64,000 nt of DNA from contig DAISYQ010000002.1 of assembly GCA_036825195.1 (NCBI GenBank), positions 124,001 through 188,000 of the forward strand, read 5' to 3'. The translations under genes and the position numbers were made by a program. How positions within the stretch are numbered: position 1 is the first letter of the stretch; each line of letters opens with the position of its first letter. Under the pieces are notes generated by a model. The model worked only from the letters and a program-made list of their open reading frames with translations, was not told the origin of the DNA and searched no databases. Below, in pieces: positions 59,025 to 64,000 of this stretch. The stretch is from UBA2210 sp036825195. GTDB lineage: Bacteria; Desulfobacterota; Syntrophia; Syntrophales; UBA2210.

Positions 59025-59651
59025 TCACGGTAATTGGTGCCGTGATACGGATTCACCCACCTCTTCATGGACAATCAGCTGTGTATCGCTGAGAATTTTT
59101 TTTATATCCAAAATGATAAGACCTTCTCCGGTAATCCCCTTCAGATATCTTGCATGGATGTCGGTCATCGTCGGCAGGGGCGGATGTAAGTTTTTTTCCG
59201 GGATGCTCCGAATCTCTGAGATCTCGTCGGCGAGAATTCCCAGCGCTACATTCTCTTTCCAGACAACGATGACTCTGTTCAGATTGGTGATCCCCTTTTC
59301 GGGGAGGTTGAAAAAGGTCTTCATGTCAAGGATTGTGAGAATCTGACCACGGATATTGATGATGCCGAATATATAGTTCGGCGTACAGGGAAGGGGTGTC
59401 AGCTCGATCAAGGGATGAACTTCCCTGATGGATCGGGTCTCGATGGCATATGTTTCGTGAGTGAGAAGAAAAACCAATACGTCGAGACATTCTCCGGCTT
59501 CCTCTCTACACTCAGATTCCCGGGCAAGATCCTTTGCTCTTGAGTGGAGAATAGCTCTCTTTTCCGCCTTTGTTGTCATCTCGAATATCCCGCTATAACC
59601 AGATCTCCGGTTTTCTGCGGTTTTTGGGGAGTTGGTTACTCTTTTTTTCAT
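59025..59651 (-). CDS. cheW: CheW coupling protein (second copy)
   Basis: A 208-residue protein with a long N-terminal extension (about 60 polar residues) before the CheW fold: FLLTHETYAIETRSIREVH, then YIFGIINIRGQILTILDMK and RVIVVWKENVALGILADEI. CheW links receptors to CheA. ATG overlaps the cheR stop by four bases. The presence of two CheW genes flanking cheR is a feature of Wsp-like operons. Confidence 0.9.
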   Translation of the reverse strand: MKKRVTNSPKTAENRRSGYSGIFEMTTKAEKRAILHSRAKDLARESECREEAGECLDVLVFLLTHETYAIETRSIREVHPLIELTPLPCTPNYIFGIINIRGQILTILDMKTFFNLPEKGITNLNRVIVVWKENVALGILADEISEIRSIPEKNLHPPLPTMTDIHARYLKGITGEGLIILDIKKILSDTQLIVHEEVGESVSRHQLP

Positions 59652-61162
59652 GCTATCTCCTGTGCTCCGGATGTCCCGATGATTTCCGCAAGCCTGCCTG
59701 CCGTTATTCCTTCCGATTCAGGGATGATATCATCGGGTTTATAGATCGATAGGATCTCCATGACATTGTCGAAATGTTTTCGTGCCTCGATCGTTTTCCC
59801 GGATCGCAGGGCAAGATTCGCAAGCGCAAAGTGGGCTAAGATAAAATTGCGGTCGAGATACAGCGCCTTCTTCAATGAAATTCTTGCTTCGTCACTCCTT
59901 TGCTGTTCTTCAAGAATGGTGGCTAATAAATAGTGCATATAGGCATTGGATTTATCTGACGAAAGGACTTCTTCACAGAAATCGCACGCCTCATCAAGTT
60001 TCCCCTGGTTTGCCAGGACCTTCGCAAAAAGAACACGTGATTGCTGCTTTCCGTTGCCCATCGAGAAAGAGTTACGAAGCTTTTCTTCCGCTTCCAGATA
60101 GAAACCGTTTTCGTACAGTGACGCTGCTTCTTCGTAGGGTGATTGTTCTCTTTTTTCGGGTTGTATCAAGACGTGTGGTCCGGTGGAACGTGATGGTTTC
60201 TCAGCCCGGCGCCGCTTGACGTGCGTCGGTGATATCAACGGGAGGGTACCCTCGCTCTCTTCGATGCGCTTTACATCTTTCGAGGAGGTCTTTGTTTTGT
60301 ATATATCCTTTTTGTAATAAATCGAATCGTTGGACCGGACCATCACAAACGGTGAATCGGTCAGGAGTGTCGTCTCTATGGGGCTGACAATCAGACACCC
60401 CCCGTTGATAAGAGATCGATGAAAGCGTTCTACTGTCAATTTGGTCTGTTCGGGTGAAAAATACATGAGCACGTTGCGGCAGAAGATGAAATCCATGGCG
60501 TTGGTATTGTTCTGGAGTGCGGGATAGAGATCCTCCGAGAGGTTCAGATAGGAAAAGGTGACCATTTCTCTGATACTGAACCGTAGCCTGTGGTGGCTCA
60601 CGTCTACTTTTTCAAAGTAACGATCCTTGAACCACTGGGGGGTATCCCGGAATGACCAGTTTGAATAGATCGCCTCCTCTCCCTTCCGGATAGCTCCGGT
60701 ATTGATATCCGTTGCGAGAATAGTCACCTTCCAATCCTTCAGATCCGGAATCACTTTGTCGAGCAGAATGGCGAGAGAGTAAGCTTCTTCGCCGGTAGAG
60801 CAGCCGGCACTCCAGAAGCGGATACGCTTTTCCGTCTCTCTCCGGGAGGTTATCAAATTCGGTAAGAGAAACTGTTCAAGGATTTCGAAAGCTTTTCTCT
60901 CCCGAAAGAAATAGGTCTCTCCCACGGTGAGATGGCTTGCGAGTATTTCAATCTGGTGCTGTGACGGAGAGGAAGAAAGGAGCCATGAGATGAACTCATC
61001 GATCCGGTCGAAACCAAAATCTGTCATGGCCCCGTTCACCTTCGACAGGAGGTCTTTCCAGCTTTTTTTAGCAAAATGCAATCCGACTCTTCTTGTCAGG
61101 TAATCTGACAAGGCCTGCATGAGTGTTTCAGAAACGGATTGGCTATCTATTTTCTTTTTCAC
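59648..61162 (-). CDS. cheR: CheR methyltransferase with TPR repeats
   Basis: A 504-residue protein. A GTG start at 61162 overlaps the preceding cheW. The helical N-terminal region and the methyltransferase (about 30-290) are clear: TVGETYFFRE, the SAM-binding WSAGCSTGEEAYSLAI, FRDTPQWFKDRYF, and FCRNVLMYFSPEQ. After a low-complexity linker, about four tetratricopeptide-like units (about 345-480) follow. CheR-TPR is the form found in WspC and FrzF-like systems. It methylates the receptor. Confidence 0.9.
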   Translation of the reverse strand: MKKKIDSQSVSETLMQALSDYLTRRVGLHFAKKSWKDLLSKVNGAMTDFGFDRIDEFISWLLSSSPSQHQIEILASHLTVGETYFFRERKAFEILEQFLLPNLITSRRETEKRIRFWSAGCSTGEEAYSLAILLDKVIPDLKDWKVTILATDINTGAIRKGEEAIYSNWSFRDTPQWFKDRYFEKVDVSHHRLRFSIREMVTFSYLNLSEDLYPALQNNTNAMDFIFCRNVLMYFSPEQTKLTVERFHRSLINGGCLIVSPIETTLLTDSPFVMVRSNDSIYYKKDIYKTKTSSKDVKRIEESEGTLPLISPTHVKRRRAEKPSRSTGPHVLIQPEKREQSPYEEAASLYENGFYLEAEEKLRNSFSMGNGKQQSRVLFAKVLANQGKLDEACDFCEEVLSSDKSNAYMHYLLATILEEQQRSDEARISLKKALYLDRNFILAHFALANLALRSGKTIEARKHFDNVMEILSIYKPDDIIPESEGITAGRLAEIIGTSGAQEIA

Positions 61163-61625
61163 TGCCCTGTATGGTCTCCATTGCTTCATCCAAGGTTTCC
61201 TCCTCGGAGAGAGAAAGGAACCGTTCAAGATCGTGAATCAAAATCATACCGTCTTCGGTTTTAATAATACCTTTCACATATTCCAGTTCCGGAAGGACCT
61301 TTTCGGCCGTAATGATTCTTTCTTTGGAGACCTCGATCACATCGTCCACGGAATCAACGATCAGTGCTATGGTTCGCTTTGCCGTGGTTGCAATGATCAT
61401 CTGATCATCGAGATCCATGTCCTTGGGGGGTAGTTGAAATCGCATCCGGATGTTGAATACGGGAATAAACATTCCGTGTAGGTTAATAATGCCGGTAACG
61501 ATTTCCGGGGCCTTCGGCACCGCGGTTACTTCGACCGCCCGAATGATTCGTTGAACGGCAGGTACGGGAAGGGCGAATGGTTTGTTTCCCAGATGGAAGA
61601 TAACCAGTTTACTCACTTCCTTCAT
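61143..61625 (-). CDS. cheW: CheW coupling protein (first copy)
   Basis: A 160-residue CheW: LVIFHLGNKPFALPVPAVQR, GIINLHGMFIPVFNIRMRF, then MIIATTAKRTIALIVDSVDD. It lacks an N-terminal extension but has an acidic tail. It overlaps cheR by 20 bases. AGAAGGA precedes the ATG. It probably feeds the same or another receptor array. Confidence 0.9.
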   Translation of the reverse strand: MKEVSKLVIFHLGNKPFALPVPAVQRIIRAVEVTAVPKAPEIVTGIINLHGMFIPVFNIRMRFQLPPKDMDLDDQMIIATTAKRTIALIVDSVDDVIEVSKERIITAEKVLPELEYVKGIIKTEDGMILIHDLERFLSLSEEETLDEAMETIQGSEKENR

Positions 61626-61664
61626 AGATCCTTCTCCCGTAATTCCATATCTACTGACCAGTTC

Positions 61665-62039
61665 TTATGAGGATGTATCTGTCAGTAGCTGTATGAACGT
61701 ATCGTATATTTTATCGATGTCTGCCACCTTGTCGAAGAAATAATCGGCACCCAGGGCCTGACACTTTTTCCTGTACTGGGGATAGGGATAGTTTGTGAGC
61801 ATGATGACAACCGGAGGAGGAATTTCTTTCTTAATCTGTTTCAAAACATCCATTCCGTTGCCGCCGCCGTTGAGGCGGATGTCCAAGATTACCAGATCGG
61901 GTTTCAGCTTTACGATGGATTCGATTGCATCGTGGGCGTTCGTGGCCTGACCTACGATTTCGATACCATCGATACGAGAGGCCATGGCCGACAGTTTTTC
62001 GAGCACGATCGGTGAATCATCAACGATAAATACCTTCAT
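61665..62039 (-). CDS. CheY-like receiver, first gene of chemosensory cluster
   Basis: A 124-residue single receiver: acidic pair in IVDDSPIVLE, phosphoacceptor Asp in LVILDIRLNG near residue 55, Thr in VIMLTNYPYP near 84 and Lys in YFFDKVADID near 106. It stands 39 bases upstream of cheW, with a GGGG site. It could be the free phosphate carrier of the CheA system. No output domain. Confidence 0.88.
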   Translation of the reverse strand: MKVFIVDDSPIVLEKLSAMASRIDGIEIVGQATNAHDAIESIVKLKPDLVILDIRLNGGGNGMDVLKQIKKEIPPPVVIMLTNYPYPQYRKKCQALGADYFFDKVADIDKIYDTFIQLLTDTSS

Positions 62040-62199
62040 CCGAGCCCCTTTTAGACGGATGATGACTCTGTTGCCGGAGTCTTGAAATGATCTGTAAAAG
62101 ATAAAAATTCACGATTTTCTTTACACTTGTCATTTATATCGGAGGGAGCAATGCTAGTCAGTAAGGAAATGCTGATCTTTTTGTAGGGATTGTATGATT

Positions 62200-62829
62200 T
62201 TATTCGATTAATTTGTTCCGCAAGGCGTAGCCGACGAGGTCGGCGTTGGTTTTAAGGCGCATTTTGTCGAGGATGCGGGTTCTGTAGGTACTGACTGTCT
62301 TATCGCTGATGCATAAAATTATGCCTATTTCCTTGAGAGATTTTCCTGAGGCAATCAGGCACATGATCTGAAATTCACGATCGGAGAGTTTTTTGTGGAT
62401 AGATACTTCCGGAGCAACCAGCTCAGATACCAGTATATCGGCAAGAGCCGAACTAATGTATTTCTCACCTGCGGTAATTTTACGGATTGCCTTGATCAGT
62501 TCTTCCGGGGCGGTGTTCTTCATCAGATAGCCTGAGGCACCGGCTTTGAAGAGGCGAAGGGCGTATAGCTTTTCTTCATGGATGCTCATGATCAGAATCG
62601 GCAGGGCAGGTCGTTCATGTTTTAGTTGATTCAGGACCTCGAGCCCACTGGCATCCGGTAGCGTAATATCTAAGACAACAGCATCGCAGTCGGTCTGACG
62701 GATGGTATGGAGGGCTTCCCTGGCATTCTCCGCTTCACCTACAATCTGCATGTCCTGCTCCGTATCGATGATCTGTTTTAGACCGCTCCGTACCACAGGG
62801 TGATCGTCAACGGTAATGACTCTAATCAT
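62200..62829 (-). CDS. NarL/FixJ-type LuxR response regulator
   Basis: A 209-residue protein. ATG 62829 is preferred over one 15 bases upstream, because GGGGGAG lies between them. Receiver domain about 1-120 (Asp in AVVLDITLPD), LuxR-type helix-turn-helix about 145-205 (LSDREFQIMCLIASGKSLKE, then DKTVSTYRTRILDKM). It is the transcriptional partner of the kinase directly upstream (62857). Targets unknown. Confidence 0.92.
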   Translation of the reverse strand: MIRVITVDDHPVVRSGLKQIIDTEQDMQIVGEAENAREALHTIRQTDCDAVVLDITLPDASGLEVLNQLKHERPALPILIMSIHEEKLYALRLFKAGASGYLMKNTAPEELIKAIRKITAGEKYISSALADILVSELVAPEVSIHKKLSDREFQIMCLIASGKSLKEIGIILCISDKTVSTYRTRILDKMRLKTNADLVGYALRNKLIE

Positions 62830-62856
62830 TCTACTCCCCCTCATAATCCTGATTTT

Positions 62857-64000
62857 TTATCTTGGCGCCAATGGAACCTCAATAGTCACGGTTGTTCCTA
62901 CTCGAGGAGTCCCCTTAACGGTGACCTGTCCCCCAAATGTCAAGGCTCGTTCCCTCATCCCCAAAAGTCCAAGCGACTTTGAACTCGTATCTTTCTCGTG
63001 ATCTATCCCCTTACCGTTGTCTTCCACCTCCACAATGATGGAATTCTCGTATGTGCGCAGATGAATGCGTATCTCGGTTGCTCCGGAGTGACGCGCTATA
63101 TTAGTTAACGCTTCTTGAATAATACGAAACAATGCTGTAGAGAGGTCGGGGTCTAAGTCGATGTGTTCAACGGACGAAATCCATTCGCAACGGATAGCGG
63201 TACGTTTCTGAAAATCATTAATGAGCCATTCCGTTGCTGCAATGAGACCAAGATCATCCAAAACACCGGGTCTGAGTTCCATCGCAATTCTGCGCACAGT
63301 TTGGATGGTACTATCAATGCATTGCATCAAGGAATTCATGCCGTTAAGAAGGGATGTCCTGACAAGTTCGTTCTCTATGACCGGAAGAGACCGTGCCAGG
63401 AAAGAACATTCTATCTTGAGACCGGTTAATGCACCTCCCAGCTCATCATGAATCTCACGGGCGATCTGTTTCCTCTCCTCTTCACGCACTGCCTGCAGAC
63501 GACCTGCAAAATTACGCATTAGTTCACTTGAAGTTCGTAACTTCTTTTCGGCTCTCTTGCTATCTGTGATATCGTGATAAACTACCTGAAACTGTTCTAC
63601 ACCATTCCATACTATTACCTTACGGTAAACCTGAAGTATACGAACTTCACTATCTCTTCTGACGATATTCACTTCATATGTGGGCGGTACATAATCGCCT
63701 TGTTTTCTTTTTTCTCTTCGTATTTGAAATTCGGTATAGCTCTCCGGGGTATATCGTTTTTCCACAGGGGTTGTGTTCAATTCCTCAATGGTGTCATATC
63801 CATAGCTGTCCAGCAGCGCTCGATTAGCATAAATAGTCTCACCTTCTTCCGTTACGATGCGTACACCCAGGGGGGAATCGTCCAGCAAATTGCGAAAGCC
63901 ATTTTTGTTGTGGCGCTGTTCGATGGTTCCTTGCCGCTGCCGAATAACAATGATCGCCAGCAAAAAAATTATAATTAACAGTACACCGATAATGCCCAAA
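62857..64000 (-). CDS. PAS histidine kinase of the NarX/DegS type, partial
   Basis: At least 381 residues; the N-terminus runs off the window edge. A membrane segment is visible at the start of the seen part (about 3-18: IIGVLLIIIFLLAIIV), then a PAS domain (about 35-150), HisKA_3 with REIHDELGGALTGLKIE near 185, and an ATPase domain with DNGKGID and SLGLLGMRERAL. It would phosphorylate the response regulator whose start lies 27 bases after this stop. What it senses is outside the window. Confidence 0.9.
   Translation of the reverse strand, partial: LGIIGVLLIIIFLLAIIVIRQRQGTIEQRHNKNGFRNLLDDSPLGVRIVTEEGETIYANRALLDSYGYDTIEELNTTPVEKRYTPESYTEFQIRREKRKQGDYVPPTYEVNIVRRDSEVRILQVYRKVIVWNGVEQFQVVYHDITDSKRAEKKLRTSSELMRNFAGRLQAVREEERKQIAREIHDELGGALTGLKIECSFLARSLPVIENELVRTSLLNGMNSLMQCIDSTIQTVRRIAMELRPGVLDDLGLIAATEWLINDFQKRTAIRCEWISSVEHIDLDPDLSTALFRIIQEALTNIARHSGATEIRIHLRTYENSIIVEVEDNGKGIDHEKDTSSKSLGLLGMRERALTFGGQVTVKGTPRVGTTVTIEVPLAPR

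Noticed and set aside
40494..62982. Many plus-strand frames of 60-200 codons opposite the chromosomal minus-strand genes
   Set aside because: They mirror well-supported PAS, HD-GYP, kinase and chemotaxis genes on the other strand and show no independent domain or start signals.
1..64000. CRISPR array or cas genes
   Set aside because: No regularly spaced repeats of 25-40 bases and no Cas-like protein were seen on either strand.

Overview
The window joins two kinds of DNA. Positions 1 to about 32370 are the right-hand ~32 kb of an AT-rich integrated prophage or phage-like element. From about 32371 to 64000 is a more GC-balanced bacterial chromosome, dense in signal transduction genes. The junction carries what site-specific integration should leave: a tyrosine integrase (30480-31448) and excisionase (30118-30348), direct repeats, and then the 3' half of a class II tRNA-Leu gene (about 32317-32369) with no 5' half. 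The rebuilt tRNA-Leu should lie left of position 1, outside the window. The chromosomal genes (CheA/CheB/CheR/CheW, HD-GYP, GGDEF, an ihfA remnant) suggest a Gram-negative deltaproteobacterium-like host (Desulfobacterota/Syntrophales type). This is an inference from gene style, not a search result.

Prophage layout: small early genes (64-2037); a plasmid-like block (2198-6491) with a replication-relaxation-like protein, zinc-ribbon membrane protein, coiled-coil protein, HerA/TraG-type ATPase, primase-like protein and sigma-region-4-like protein; then one long late operon (6548-26413). The late operon encodes small and large terminase, portal, scaffold, major capsid protein, several fibre-like proteins, a lysis-type cassette, a papain-like protease, neck/tail proteins and a very large internal protein, in a podovirus-like order. 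Next come small accessory genes, a secreted protein on the minus strand, a noncoding island around a phage tRNA with CAU anticodon, a nuclease-like gene and the xis/int module. Late genes almost all lack a Shine-Dalgarno sequence, whereas many early and lysogeny genes have good ones. Several fibre-like late proteins carry N-terminal signal or anchor segments. Their low-complexity Ser/Thr style resembles proteins of Patescibacteria (CPR), which raises the question of where the phage evolved.

The prophage contains several intergenic RNA-like structures no gene explains. The clearest is a ~200-nt candidate RNA at 5091-5291, with its own extended -10 promoter, a closing helix, internal hairpins and a terminator. 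Others are at 11234-11335, 26707-26825, 26859-26920, 28519-28738 and 29190-29409; the last is the leader of an initiator-like tRNA-Met.

Chromosomal layout: decayed integrase and ihfA remnants (32524-33047), then a region rich in cyclic-di-GMP genes: four HD-GYP proteins (33346, 35056, 42486, 48339), one PAS-GGDEF protein (40455), a histidine kinase with a periplasmic binding-protein-like sensor plus a CheY-like partner (44645-47907), and a Wsp/Frz-like chemosensory cluster on the minus strand from 62039 down to 48339 (CheY, CheW, CheR-TPR, CheW, MCP, CheA-REC, CheB, REC-kinase, REC-GAF-PAS-HD-GYP). Unlike classical Wsp, whose output is a GGDEF cyclase, this cluster ends in an HD-GYP response regulator. 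A NarL-type response regulator and its partial kinase close the window.
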